A model generated the notes under the pieces. That model was not told the DNA's origin. It saw only the letters and a list, made by a program, of their open reading frames with translations, and ran no database searches. A stretch of 64,000 nucleotides of DNA, taken from contig NZ_CP030085.1 in the NCBI RefSeq assembly GCF_003261235.1, positions 1,395,241-1,459,240 of the forward strand, written 5' to 3'. The DNA is from Polynucleobacter paneuropaeus. GTDB taxonomy: Bacteria > Pseudomonadota > Gammaproteobacteria > Burkholderiales > Burkholderiaceae. The position numbers and the translations under genes are program-made. This document shows, piece after piece, positions 12,301-19,362 of this stretch; position 1 is the first letter of the stretch; each line of letters starts with the position of its first letter.

Positions 12301-15300
12301 TTCCGACAGTAGCACTCCCAACGGTCTGGTTATAAGAGCTAAGGGCTAATGTGCCGCCATTTACAGTCACGTTGCTTCCATAACCAAAGGCACCAGTACT
12401 ACCTGTTGTGGCAACACCTGCAGTGATTGTTCCACTACTAACTGTTGTCGTGCCAGTGTAAGTATTTGCGCCTGAGAGCGTAATATTTCCGCTACCTGCT
12501 TGGGTGATAGATCCTACTCCAGAAATGACACCTGACAATGTAAGGCTGCTAGAACCCGAGAATGAAACGATGCCTGCATTAGAGATTGCATTACCTAATG
12601 ATCCAACATTTGCAGTATCGAAATAAATTGTAATTCCAGTAGGAATAATAATTGCTCCGATATCACTAGTATTACTTGAAGTCGGAGCATAACCTAGACT
12701 CCAAGTCCCCGTTGACCAAGTTCCTCCACTTGCTCCTATATAAGTAGCATCAACAACATAGCGTGTATAAGAACTGCAACCTCCAAAATTACATAGTACT
12801 GGGGGGGCGTTTGATACTGCTGCATACCCCCAAGCTGAAGACGAGAATGTAAAATTAGTTAAATTACTGCTGGTAGATAACTGAGCTGTAGTTAATCCCA
12901 CCGGCCACGTACCGCTGCCAGAAGTGTAACCGAATGCAGCAATAGTAGGATTTTTAGTAATATCATAAAAGCCATTATTAAAGTAGGAATTTACTGATAC
13001 AAAAGCATTCATAAGGCCAGCTACAACACCAACTGCACTCGATCCTGTGCCCGGAGAAAATGTTCCAGAATAATAAACATTACTAATCTTATTACCCCAG
13101 TCACGCCCGATTAAACCGCCGACTCTAAAGGCGCTAGCTCCAGTAGTAACGTTTCCTGTAGCGTAAGCATTCGTTAGGGTATGTGTACAGGAATCACAGG
13201 CATTACTACTAATAGAATAGCCAAGATCGCCAATGAGACCCCCAACCCCACTAGAATTACTGCCAACAGTAACATTTCCAGTAGCAAAAGCATTAGTTAT
13301 TACGGAAGAGCCTTGATTGACCGATAAACCGATCAGCCCGCCAATATAAGTGGAACCGTTGATAAACGTAATATTACCAGTCGCATAAATATTATTTGTA
13401 GTACTTGTCCCATAAAATTGCCCCACGACGCCACCAACATAAGAGGCCGCTACTCCTGAAATAGCCACAGAAGAATAGGAATTATTGAGGTTTACAGTTG
13501 CAGTATTGTTAGGATACATTTTGCCAACTAAGCCGCCTGCGGCATAAGTCGTGCTTGTCGAAATGGTTCCAGCCACTCCAATATTACTGAGCGAACCGCC
13601 ACTCATATATCCAATAAGACCATCATATTTGTTTGTAGCACTGTCGCTAATTGATAGGCCTGAAACTTTATGCCCCAAACCATTAATATTGCCCCAAATT
13701 CCAGAACTACTTGCAACGGGTGCAGCGCTATAGCTCCCCGTAAAGGTGAGGTTTCCTCCTAAAATATAATTAGTACCTCCTGAAATGCCAGTAAATGCAG
13801 CTTCAGAATTAATAACGGTGTAAGTACTTCCCCCGATAGTGATCGTTCCGCTTGTATTAGCATTGATCTGACCATTAAAACCAGTAGCAGCACCTGTATT
13901 TAAAGTTGTGCCAGAGGAATAGAAAGAGTTGCTAACTAAATAACCAGTAGTTAAGCCCCCAGTTGGACTGCTTGCCATACCCATCAGTACTAATCCCCCT
14001 GATGCATAACCAGTAACAGAGCTTGAGCTAGGATTAAGCGCCAAAGAACCAGTCGAATAAACTGTCATTGATCCCGTGGTAGTTGATGTTCCTACATAAA
14101 TGTTGTAACCCGAGTTCAAGGTCAAGGTATTGGCTGACCATCTAACTGCATCGTTGATATAGATATTGCCAGCTGTACCCGATGAAGTTGCTGTACAGCT
14201 TGCATTAGTGCAAGTATTAGCAGCGGTAATAGTCACCGAGTTATTTACTAAAGCGGCTGTTAAGGCATCGCCAGTAATATTTCCACCCGATGAGGCAACA
14301 TAAAAATCATAGGGATCTATCAGCCAAGTTCCTGCTAAACCATTGAAACTTGCTGATGAGATATTTGCGCTGTTAGCGACATTCAATGTTTGACCGGAAG
14401 TCTCAATAAAGCCGCCGTTACCACTAGCACCTAATGCTTGTGCAGATAAAGCACCTGCTACTAAATTTCCGTCACCCCAAACCAGCACATTACCGCCATC
14501 ACCACTAATCGTGCTGTTAGCAGTCATAGTGCTATTAGCATCAATCGTAGTGCTTGCTGAAGTAGGCAGTGCAATGACTGATGAGAGAGTAGGCAGGAGC
14601 GCATCTTGGGTTGCACTACCTGAGAGTGGACTTGCTTGGAAGTCGCGACCGATGATGATGTTACCGCCGCCGAGTGTGCCGTTTGCTTCCACTGTGGCAC
14701 CAATGAGAGTTGTGCTAATAAGACCGGATTGCGCAATCGTTCCGCCTAAACCAGCCCCACCGTTCGTCTGGATGTATCCCGTATTTTGATAGGCGCCTGC
14801 TGGGGAGCTCAGGATGATCAAACCGCCAGTATCGGCATTGGCTTGAATCGTTGCTGCAGTATTGAGTGTGGTGTTACCAGCGATGTAAATTTGGCCGGCT
14901 TGAGAATTGAGTGTTACTTGGGAGGTGCTTGCTGCCGCGTTGGCAGTGATGAGAGAGGTGCTATCTAATGCGGTGTTGCTAGAAAGAATGTTGCCTGAAT
15001 TTGGACTACTACTGCTTGAAGGTGTGAAATTGACTGCTGCCAACAAGGTAGCAACTTGGGAGTTGATCGAGGGTGGCGCCAAGGTTGAACCAGAACCAAT
15101 ACCGTTAGCTACACCAATTTGAATCACTCCAGCTTGACTATATCCATCACTAGAAATTAATCCACCAGTAAAGGTATTGGTATTTTTAGCAGCAATAATG
15201 ACCGTGCCACCGATACTAGTTTTACCCAGTGCATCGACAATACCTTGGTTATTAATGTTGCCATTAACCGAAACAATATTGATCGTCCCACCACTTTGAC

Positions 15301-17269
15301 CATTAGCAGAAATATAAGTGCTGTTATTGGTGGCACTACTTATTGAGCTACTACCAATATTAATATCACCGCTAGCGATGATATTAATAGCGCCACCATT
15401 TGAAGTGTAAGTTGTGTCATCCGCATTTAATGCAGAAGTTGAATTACTCTGACTATTGCTTCTATTAACTCCGTTACGACGGTTATTAGCAGTAATCATA
15501 TTGGCTGAAGTTAAATTGCTTGAGCTCGAATTATTACTACTATTACCGTTGGAATTAATATTACCTAAAATATTAATAATGGCGCCGGCTAAATAGATTG
15601 AACCGTTAGAGCCGGTAGTAGTGTTAAGAGATCCATTGACATTAATAGTTTGCGCTACGGCATAGACCTGGCCTACTGCAATGCTGCCATCCATCGTGAT
15701 CGTTCCACCTGAGGCATTTAATGTCAATGCAGTATCGGCAGTGGAATACACGCTCGTACCAGCCAAAAATTGAATGAGGGGTACAGAGCTCGTAGTGCAA
15801 TTGCCAATACCAGCGCAGCTTGATGCCGTTGCATCTAATGTGACATTGGTAGTCATTAAGGCATTAGACAGAATTGTGGCCGCAGTACTATCAATGATGA
15901 TTGACAGAGGGTCTGTTAACCAATTGCCGGTTTTACCCTTAGGCGCAGTGGTATCAACTACCAAACCTTTGCCATAGATGACTGTGCCAGCAGAGCTTGT
16001 ATCAATGTTGCCACCGTTACCCGCAATTGCACCGCCATTGGCTTTAAAGAGGCCTGCTACAGAGGTGCTGATAGTTGACCAAACCTGAATTGATCCGCCG
16101 TTACCATTTTGCGTTGCCGAAGCATCTACTAAAGCGCCTTGTGAAACTGTCACATTGCTAGCATTGACTTGGCTTTGCGAAGCGTTTTGAGTGGTCTTAC
16201 CAATCAAAATTTGACCACCAGCAGTAGCACCAGTAGCAGTCGTTTTTGATGCGGTATTGAGGTTCACTTGATTGCCAGAAATCGTGATATTGCCACCATC
16301 AGCTTGTGCTGAATTGGCACTCACAGTACCACTTTGATTCACTGTGCCAGCGGTTAAAAATACTTTTCCACCTACTGTAGAAACAGTATCAGCGCTAATC
16401 GTGCCAGTATTATTAATCACCGAGGCTTTTAAATTAGAAGCTGCATTAGCAGCAATAATAATTTGACCACCTTCAGTTTTAATTGCATTTTTATTGCTGA
16501 TTAAACTATTAATCGCTGATGCATCGACTGTGATATCGGTTAATTGAGAGCCATTAAAAGATAATGTTACTTTTGTGCCAGAAACTAATGCAACCGTATT
16601 ACCGCTAGAAATATTAGCAATTAATACACCTTGATTTTTAACTTCAGGCGCCATTAATGCAATATAGCCATTAACACCATTAGCAGTAATTGTGCCTTTA
16701 TTAATGACTTTTCCAGATTCGCCGCCTGAGAAACTCATTTTCCCAGACATGTAATCAGAATCTTTAATATTCATGGTGGTCGCAACTAAACCACCAGTAT
16801 TCACCTCAGCACCTTTTCCAAACACTACTCCGTTTGGATTAACAAAGATCACTTGACCATTTGCATTCACGGCACCATTGATCATCGATTGACTAGCGCC
16901 ATTAACACGATTGAGTGTTGAGGCACTACTGTTGGGTTGATTAAAGTTCACCGTGGCATTTTTGCCCACATTAAAACTATCCCAATTAATCACAGCACGT
17001 TGAGTACTCTGATTGATGTTCATGACATTGCCGGTTTGGCTAATGTTGGCCTGTCCTGCGACCACTTGACCATTGGTCGGTAATGCATTGGTAGCTGGGG
17101 CGGCAAAAGCACTAGGTACTGTTAGCAGTGTTGCACTCAGAAATACGCTAGCCATGACCGTTTTGCGAACACTCACCCCATGCCCATCATTGCGATGTGC
17201 ATGCTTCTTACTCAACAAGAAAGAAATCCCCAAATTGCGGGAGGTATTCGACAAAAGCAGTAGCCCCAA
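326..17269 (-). CDS. Giant two-partner-secretion exoprotein (filamentous haemagglutinin/HMW-like adhesin)
   Basis: A 5,647-residue TpsA-type surface protein. Residues 1-57 form a long signal region ending SAFAAPA. A TPS secretion domain follows (to about 300, with NPNG in VNPNGVVFG), which TpsB recognises. Next come FHA-like beta-helix repeats, GLUG-like repeats near 1,200-1,450 (GGLVG, GGVVG), many autotransporter-type beta-strand repeats (NTYTGGTTIS), two glycine-rich blocks, then YDG/MBG-type modules (KTYDGTT; two 90-residue near-identical copies encoded at 3858-4372). The C-terminus has a cysteine pair 11 residues apart (EACVLRYEASYLSCVQ); in HMW1-type adhesins such a pair anchors the protein at the cell surface. 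The start is uncertain: the longest frame begins with TTG (17269), and further TTG codons and a GTG follow before the signal peptide. Downstream of tpsB, but with its own promoter site at 17318. Confidence 0.9.
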   Translation of the reverse strand: MGLLLLSNTSRNLGISFLLSKKHAHRNDGHGVSVRKTVMASVFLSATLLTVPSAFAAPATNALPTNGQVVAGQANISQTGNVMNINQSTQRAVINWDSFNVGKNATVNFNQPNSSASTLNRVNGASQSMINGAVNANGQVIFVNPNGVVFGKGAEVNTGGLVATTMNIKDSDYMSGKMSFSGGESGKVINKGTITANGVNGYIALMAPEVKNQGVLIANISSGNTVALVSGTKVTLSFNGSQLTDITVDASAINSLISNKNAIKTEGGQIIIAANAASNLKASVINNTGTISADTVSTVGGKVFLTAGTVNQSGTVSANSAQADGGNITISGNQVNLNTASKTTATGATAGGQILIGKTTQNASQSQVNASNVTVSQGALVDASATQNGNGGSIQVWSTISTSVAGLFKANGGAIAGNGGNIDTSSAGTVIYGKGLVVDTTAPKGKTGNWLTDPLSIIIDSTAATILSNALMTTNVTLDATASSCAGIGNCTTSSVPLIQFLAGTSVYSTADTALTLNASGGTITMDGSIAVGQVYAVAQTINVNGSLNTTTGSNGSIYLAGAIINILGNINSNGNSSNNSSSSNLTSANMITANNRRNGVNRSNSQSNSTSALNADDTTYTSNGGAINIIASGDINIGSSSISSATNNSTYISANGQSGGTINIVSVNGNINNQGIVDALGKTSIGGTVIIAAKNTNTFTGGLISSDGYSQAGVIQIGVANGIGSGSTLAPPSINSQVATLLAAVNFTPSSSSSPNSGNILSSNTALDSTSLITANAAASTSQVTLNSQAGQIYIAGNTTLNTAATIQANADTGGLIILSSPAGAYQNTGYIQTNGGAGLGGTIAQSGLISTTLIGATVEANGTLGGGNIIIGRDFQASPLSGSATQDALLPTLSSVIALPTSASTTIDANSTMTANSTISGDGGNVLVWGDGNLVAGALSAQALGASGNGGFIETSGQTLNVANSANISSASFNGLAGTWLIDPYDFYVASSGGNITGDALTAALVNNSVTITAANTCTNASCTATSSGTAGNIYINDAVRWSANTLTLNSGYNIYVGTSTTTGSMTVYSTGSLALNPSSSSVTGYASGGLVLMGMASSPTGGLTTGYLVSNSFYSSGTTLNTGAATGFNGQINANTSGTITIGGSTYTVINSEAAFTGISGGTNYILGGNLTFTGSYSAAPVASSSGIWGNINGLGHKVSGLSISDSATNKYDGLIGYMSGGSLSNIGVAGTISTSTTYAAGGLVGKMYPNNTATVNLNNSYSSVAISGVAASYVGGVVGQFYGTSTTNNIYATGNITFINGSTYIGGLIGLSVNQGSSVITNAFATGNVTVGSNSSGVGGLIGDLGYSISSNACDSCTHTLTNAYATGNVTTGASAFRVGGLIGRDWGNKISNVYYSGTFSPGTGSSAVGVVAGLMNAFVSVNSYFNNGFYDITKNPTIAAFGYTSGSGTWPVGLTTAQLSTSSNLTNFTFSSSAWGYAAVSNAPPVLCNFGGCSSYTRYVVDATYIGASGGTWSTGTWSLGYAPTSSNTSDIGAIIIPTGITIYFDTANVGSLGNAISNAGIVSFSGSSSLTLSGVISGVGSITQAGSGNITLSGANTYTGTTTVSSGTITAGVATTGSTGAFGYGSNVTVNGGTLALSSYNQTVGSATVGNSGGSITGSGTLTATSYTFTNTSGNAATISAKLGGSGVALTQSGSGTTTLSGVNTYTGGTTISAGTLVASTSASALGSSTVTLGASSGNTSATLQVATTGLTFSNAIVLSSGTSGTLTIGNTGTAISTTFSGGVTGTNNLVISEGASSGTITFATGSLNNTGTITNSGSGSGTTTISAAVGSNVTGIAESSSNSALTLSGAITTAGTTFTNSGNNTLTISGGISGTGTGNVIFNNNSSGTITVSTTSINNTGTITNSGSGTGTTTISAAVGSNVTGVIENGTSPLTLSGSNGSFTGGTTITAGTINAGSGNALGTGAVGIGSSGILNLTYSGTVTLGSTLSMSTGASITNSTNTANLYVTGTSTLNGSVTTTGTQTYTGAVTLGANAALTTTNNNITFSSTVDSTAGSYYGLSITNGTGTTAFGGVVGANSATSALGYLCINSTGCSASAVGTTTGTGTTTLAGNVTTSGNQTYGGNLTLGADTALTSTANSGNGVVTIAGAVNSSTITGSGILKFLGGGYWEISADGGSTWAYYISDSSGSSYQATGSNAGVSFNSSASSLASPPSIAYSTGSPGSYSWTPSSTSINVNLLIVGGGGSGGQGEYAGGGGGGGAGGVIIANSKGLNSFLVSNAVSISVGSGGAALNSNTGTCCVGNNGQSSTVGPLTALGGGGGGSFLYPATTGAASGGSGGGGQGSNIGNNQGAIASGSTTIGTYYANAGGNGGSNSLYLGGGGGGAGGAGGNTGTTNAGAGGSGLAIAISNSSITVNSGSTYFAAGGGGSVGQGTCTSCIGLGGSGIGGGGSDGSSYTTVLASSGAANTGSGGGGSVTGGTTAAQASAKPSGAGGSGIVVISWNAVTQNSYALTINSGTGAAKIGGSVSNVSTLTINSTAATSAVTGAIGGSTAVAYNTATGYTGSNGAAGVLSLAGTNTYTGGTTITGGTLQAGNAAAFGGAASAITVNSGAALDLNGKTLTYANALTLNGTGISSAGALTNSSATGGTYAGAITLGSDSTMGSTAGAITVSGAIASSGSAYNLALVGSKAITLSSATNTLSTIASGSGLGALSITNNQALTIGSMTIGGTAYSGLSSTGTILVQTITGNLTVNNAVTTSSTSSSTSTPAIKLAAGFNDATSSTTNNIILGSSSSSLITAGSGAIIALYSGAPLSSTNLSAFVAGQSSYSISYGKTTSDLPSSGAGYYALYRGTQPTLYVIYGSSDTPTYGSAPTITYRFDTLANGTGTSYLSSDTATVNATGTALFKGTNSTTSATNVSLNSSANAGSYTTVTYLSGLSSPIYALSAGSSTGTLTVNQLASVTYTGSAGGLWSTGANWTTTSTIGTTNITGVAPTLGNVATVIIPTGTTVGYSNTMAGLAPTSAVAITNNGTLNFTNTSAATLPAIISGSGTISMSGAATTTLSGANTSFTGITSIASGSTLQLGNANAIGSSAVTVNGTLDVYGYSPTVSSITGTTGTITNSSSGTTSTLTAGGDNTSTTYSGLVQNGSGTVALVKSGTGTLTLSGTNSYSGGTTISAGTLSVGSNTNLGNTSGAINLNGGTLNISTGAAFSSARTMNVLASSTINNADTSGVTFTGNVTGPTVTGTPVTLTLTGANATTFSTGAITNGTGTSTVALVQNTTGTTTLSGSNSYTGGTTISAGTINAGSGNALGTGAVGIGSSGILNLTYGGTVTLGSTLSMSTGASITNSTNTANLYVTGTSTLSGSIATTGTQTYTSAVTLGANAALTATNSNITFGSTVDSTAGSYYGLSITNGTGTTAFGGIIGANSGTSALGYLCINSAGCSASAVGTTTGTGTTTLAGNVTTSGNQTYGGNLTLGANTALTSTANSGNGVVTIAGAVNSSTSSLGPLIIEFMGSGLWQVSVNSGSSWNTYTAIAPISGVTSSNTNGSSGASTLEISYSSGAYIWNATAGNYQYLLIGGGGSGGGGSGGGGGAGGVLTSTSILTSAAYSITVGSGGAQASSNVATGNNGGNTMALGLIAYGGGGGGANQNYFTHTAGNNGGSGGGSSANGPNQDGYYTNGSVTCGVSVSTCGLGTSGQGNNGGGWTNWSGGYGAGGGGGAGGVGGNGTSTLAGNGGVGILNPITGSNIGVSGTLNSVAGLYVAGGGYGGSSGATRATTGGIGGGGYSTGTTSTAGGVTNTGGGGGGSINNGNNGGVGGSGAAIFSAASTQNSYALTINSGTGKASIGGTVSNVTTLTINSKSPLSAVSGAIGGSTAVAYNTASGYTAAGGNTSGVLSLAGTNTYTGGTTITGGTLQAGNAAAFGGAASAITVNSGAALDLNGKTLTYANALTLNGTGISSAGALTNSSATGGTYAGAITLGSDSTMGSTAGAITVSGAIASSGSAYNLALVGSKAITLSSATNTLSTIASGSGLGALSITNNQALTIGSMTIGGTAYSGLSSTGTILVQTITGNLTVNNAVTTTSTSAVTSAPAIKLAAGFNDATSSTANNIVLASSASSLITAGSGAIIALYSGAPLSSTNLSSFVAGQSSYNISYGKTTSDLPSSGAGYYALYRGTQPTMYVIFGSSDTPTYGSAPTITYSFNTLANGTGTSYLSSDTATVNATGTALFKGTNSTTSATNVSLNSSANAGSYTTVTYLSGLSSPIYALSAGSSTGTLTIDKAQAYVIVTSGQSSTYGATPAINYTFNTNSAGTGSAISASPTGLSGIATITNAPTSSSNAGTYSLTYASGLSSTNYAFNAAASSVSYAVNQAQAYVIVTSGQSSTYGATPAINYTFNTNSAGTGSAISASPTGLSGIATITNAPTSSSNAGTYSLTYASGLSSTNYAFNAAASSRSYTVNPAVLNIAAISKTYDGTTAFTNANTYTLSGTRYNGDAMPTISSGSATSSSANAAAYTSFASNGLTLSNANYTLTGGTVAATIDKAPLGIVISGVYSGSTTIAPTSYTVTGLVSVSGTAQTLVPTSVTVNDANVSTNGANYVTAINSKTGTANLSNYAITTAYNGTSGTTTTNAVALTGAPLGLTVTGIYNGLYSITPNSVLPTGLLNSQTLTGLSSVTLSSKDVASNGSNYVISASGVTGTANLANYVITAAYNSASTSTQNVATLSAAPLGISVTGSYSGSTVIAPTSVAATGLVNGETLTGLTSATLSSANVSANGSNYVSAISGPTGTATLSNYSITTAYNASAGTSLNTATVTPAVLTVTAVPSQKFVTESDPTGYGGVIYSGWVAGQGTSVLNTTGLTISRSTPSVNTAGSNYTLTPGGIAANGGNYTFSYQAGNFTIVPADTLAIVVANNATSYGTAPSYSITSARYLNSANNTIYTLSPTVTGSVVTMSDGSGGSVAFTLTPVSTTGTSTITSGSGNYKVDSYTLSATNKTIVSNNFSNSITVSGALTVSSLGINPSNITVAGLSKTYDGTTNVSGLTLNASSTSFKTGDTVSVTGSGNFADTNVGTGKSITITPALTGADSANYYLTGSGTINTTGAILQLASVTYTGASGGSWSNSANWAGGAIPTLSNVATVIIPTTKTVVYDAANLTSLTPTSAITANGTLSFTGSTATTFANTVSGTGSISQSGTGALTLTGGNSYSGGTSLGSGSNLIAGSSSALGTGALNSSGGTFSTSGVTLPNLTVNGAVVLASNITSSGNQAYNGAVTINNSTNSTTLKSFAGNITFASTLNAGTTNQSLELSATAGQVTFNGQVGVATQTYNTGTQSYSPTTYASYQSQSSNNLSNLTVSANTINLNADISTRLTQIYNGSLLVGDNGSNGPTRVLLSEDPAITFNGTINDTVAGTHNLFVKAVTIANEAPSIIFNDVVGGIAALKSLTASTGAQDAATGALYSAIDTTPANLVGTVTIKENVSTTGDQTYTAKGFTLGNGTANQTLSLTTQTGNIAFNAGSSGGSGFTPAGSGLIVSIFNSGGTVSGLSGSGLNYSVTDTTASASSSSTTSTSNLTSAQYSTGGALQNSFNNEFTQLASEIMYDQSGGSVTVGSPSEACVLRYEASYLSCVQ
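3858..4372 (-). repeat. Tandem 270-bp coding repeat (two units)
   Basis: Two adjacent near-identical 270-bp units encode 90-residue modules beginning QAQAYVIVTSGQSSTYGATP. The units differ at only a few positions. They resemble the MBG-type immunoglobulin-like modules found in stalks of large secreted adhesins. Such tandems are likely to vary in copy number between strains. Confidence 0.85.
4380..7400 (-). repeat. Second copy of a ~3-kb internal duplication in the exoprotein gene
   Basis: Bases about 4,380-5,540 match 8,370-9,530 almost base for base at a constant offset of 3,990 (exactly 1,330 codons). Bases about 6,720-7,400 match about 10,780-11,420 at an offset near 4,060. The middle part of each unit (glycine-rich block, about 5,740-6,530 here) is not conserved at the DNA level. 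The repeat is coding and in frame. Confidence 0.85.
8370..11450 (-). repeat. First copy of the ~3-kb internal duplication in the exoprotein gene
   Basis: This is the partner of the unit at 4380-7400, nearer the N-terminus. Its flanks are near-identical to the other copy, while the central glycine-rich block (about 9,720-10,540) differs in sequence and length. The pattern fits recent duplication or gene conversion of the flanks with exchange or fast divergence of the middle. Confidence 0.85.
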
Positions 17270-17317
17270 ATTAAATTGATATGAATGGATTATTTAGGGG
17301 TTGGCAATAAGCCTCAA

Positions 17318-17333
17318 CCCTCCGATCGGAGGG
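17318..17333 (-). promoter_or_regulatory. Dyad operator site 1, upstream of the exoprotein gene
   Basis: CCCTCCGATCGGAGGG, a perfect palindrome that extends to 20 bp (17316-17335). It lies 49 bp upstream of the proposed exoprotein start. It is one of four related 16-bp sites in this locus, and the best candidate ligand is the FixJ-type regulator encoded at 19363-19974 (inference). Confidence 0.7.
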
Positions 17334-17431
17334 TTTTGCTAAATATTTTTAATATTTTTTGTGCTGAGTTGAAATTTTTCTTTTGCTCTCATGACAGCAT
17401 TGCTGATGCGCAATAGTATGAGGGTGATTTT

Positions 17432-19171
17432 TTAAAACGGAATGCTTGCCCTGACCCAGGCCTGCATTGTTTTATAGGAGTTATCGACGTTTAGCTGCTG
17501 ACCACTCGAGTTATATAAGGGGTTGTTACCCACCCTGAAGGCCAAAGAGGCACTGACTACTGCCCTCTCATAAAAATACTTAGCAGAAAAACCTGCATCA
17601 CCTAGCTGGTAATTGTTATTGGCATTAGTCAATCCTTGCCAGCCCTTATAAAGGTTAACGTACTGCTGCACTATTCCTAAATCACCAAAGGCTCCTACTT
17701 GCCAGCTCTCATTAATACGGTGCATGAGTTCTGTTGAAAAAATTGCTCCTTGGGAGCCGCCACCTTGGGATGTAGGGTAGGCGCGCACTCCATAAGCACC
17801 ACCTAGATAGATTTGCTCTGAGGAATTGAGGTTCTTACTGGCCAATTGCCCATACACTGAATTAGTCCACGTAGTTTCTGGCAAAAATGAGAGGTCTTGC
17901 GCATGGCTCAAGCTAAAAGTCCACTTGGAATAGGGCCCTGCTGTTCCTACGCCATTTTGATCTGCTTGCGACTGACTTAAATCACGAATACCTAAATTGC
18001 CAAATACATATCCGGCTGAATAATTAACAATCGAACCATCGCTCATCGCCAAATCACCATTGATACTGGCATTTGAGGCTGTAACTTGATAACTACTGAG
18101 CGTACTAACGGGATTAGTCTGTACGTTGTTGTATGAGCGATTCTCAATGCTCAGCTTGGCTGTCGAGTTTCCGCCTTGACTACGCTGTAATGCATACGTA
18201 GCATTTGCTTGGAATGTCGCTGCAGAACCTGCCGATGGTGTTGAAGTCCAATTGGGCACTGTCATGTATTGAAGATATGAACTTTGCACACCCACTTTCC
18301 AGCCATCATATCCAATGGGGGCAATATAGTTACCCACCACATAACCAGAGCCTTGAGATTGAATCACATTTAAGTTCACTTGATCACCAATGCCTGATAG
18401 GTTATTCAAACTCAAACTGGCAAGGGCTTGCGTAGCGCCGGTACTAGCAGAGCCATAATTACTGAGCGCTGCTTGCCCACTAAACCAAGGAGTGTCTGAT
18501 AGCTTGACCTTGAAATTACTCAGACCAGCATCACTCCCAGTCTCGAAAGCGCCGGTTGCAGAAACTCCCGGGGTCTCATTTAGCAACAACATGGCACGCT
18601 CAATCGGTTTGGTATTGATATAGACTTCGCCGGCAACACCATGGGTGATATAGGCTTTGGCGCGATCTTCTGAAAAACGAGACCTTGTTTTACCAGCAGT
18701 GTCGACAGGCTCCACAATCACTGAACCCATCTTACCTTCTAAGATTTTGATCAGCACTACGCCATCTTTAATTTCTTGAGGGGGTAATGTTGCCTGGGCG
18801 ATCCTACCTTTAGCAGCATAAAAATCTTGAACTGCTACTGCAGCATCTTGTAGCTCACCAATATAGACAGATTTACCAGTCCAAGGCTTTACAACTTGAT
18901 CTAGCGCAGATGCAGTGAATAGCGTATTGCCTTCAAAGACAAAACGTGACACTGCAATTTGCTGCCCTTTCTTTTCTACCGGAGTCTGCTCTGGCTTGGG
19001 TGGCTGAACCAAAGGAGCCTGTGACTCACGCTGCAATTGCAAATCGAGTTGGTTTTGTAGTGCGCCTGCATCGGGAGCAGCCTGAGCCAATACCCATGAG
19101 CTAAGCCCCACACCAACCAACGCAATGAAAGCTCTTAGTAGTGCTTGGATACAAAGTGGAAATGGCTTCAT
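17432..19171 (-). CDS. TpsB-family outer-membrane transporter (FhaC/ShlB/HMW1B-like)
   Basis: Partner transporter for the giant exoprotein. The 579-residue product has a signal peptide (residues 1 to about 30, ending VLAQA), a Pro/Gln-rich linker, POTRA domains that bind the TPS domain (about 65-220, e.g. VSRFVFEGNTLFTASALDQVV), and a C-terminal 16-strand barrel ending in Phe (WVRASIPF), as expected for Bam-assembled proteins. Length matches the family (about 550-600). The gene lies 162 bp upstream of the exoprotein gene on the same strand, the usual tpsB-tpsA order, with separate candidate operator sites in front of each gene. The substrate is inferred from adjacency. Confidence 0.92.
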   Translation of the reverse strand: MKPFPLCIQALLRAFIALVGVGLSSWVLAQAAPDAGALQNQLDLQLQRESQAPLVQPPKPEQTPVEKKGQQIAVSRFVFEGNTLFTASALDQVVKPWTGKSVYIGELQDAAVAVQDFYAAKGRIAQATLPPQEIKDGVVLIKILEGKMGSVIVEPVDTAGKTRSRFSEDRAKAYITHGVAGEVYINTKPIERAMLLLNETPGVSATGAFETGSDAGLSNFKVKLSDTPWFSGQAALSNYGSASTGATQALASLSLNNLSGIGDQVNLNVIQSQGSGYVVGNYIAPIGYDGWKVGVQSSYLQYMTVPNWTSTPSAGSAATFQANATYALQRSQGGNSTAKLSIENRSYNNVQTNPVSTLSSYQVTASNASINGDLAMSDGSIVNYSAGYVFGNLGIRDLSQSQADQNGVGTAGPYSKWTFSLSHAQDLSFLPETTWTNSVYGQLASKNLNSSEQIYLGGAYGVRAYPTSQGGGSQGAIFSTELMHRINESWQVGAFGDLGIVQQYVNLYKGWQGLTNANNNYQLGDAGFSAKYFYERAVVSASLAFRVGNNPLYNSSGQQLNVDNSYKTMQAWVRASIPF

Positions 19172-19283
19172 CTAATTTAGAGACTCAGGTTATTCAATCG
19201 TTATCAGAACGTCGATGCCCTTGCAATTACTTGCTGTGGGCATCGCTGAATTGAATTATTTCTGCAAGAGGTGATCTTGATAA

Positions 19284-19299
19284 CCCTACGAAAGTAGGG
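19284..19299 (-). promoter_or_regulatory. Dyad operator site 2, upstream of tpsB
   Basis: CCCTACGAAAGTAGGG: six-base arms CCCTAC/GTAGGG around GAAA. It lies 113 bp before the tpsB start and belongs to the four-site set of this locus. Confidence 0.7.
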
Positions 19300-19362
19300 A
19301 TTTGGGGGAAGTCAAAGAATTAAGGGGCGATATAACTATATAGATATCGCGAGACTGTCTTC

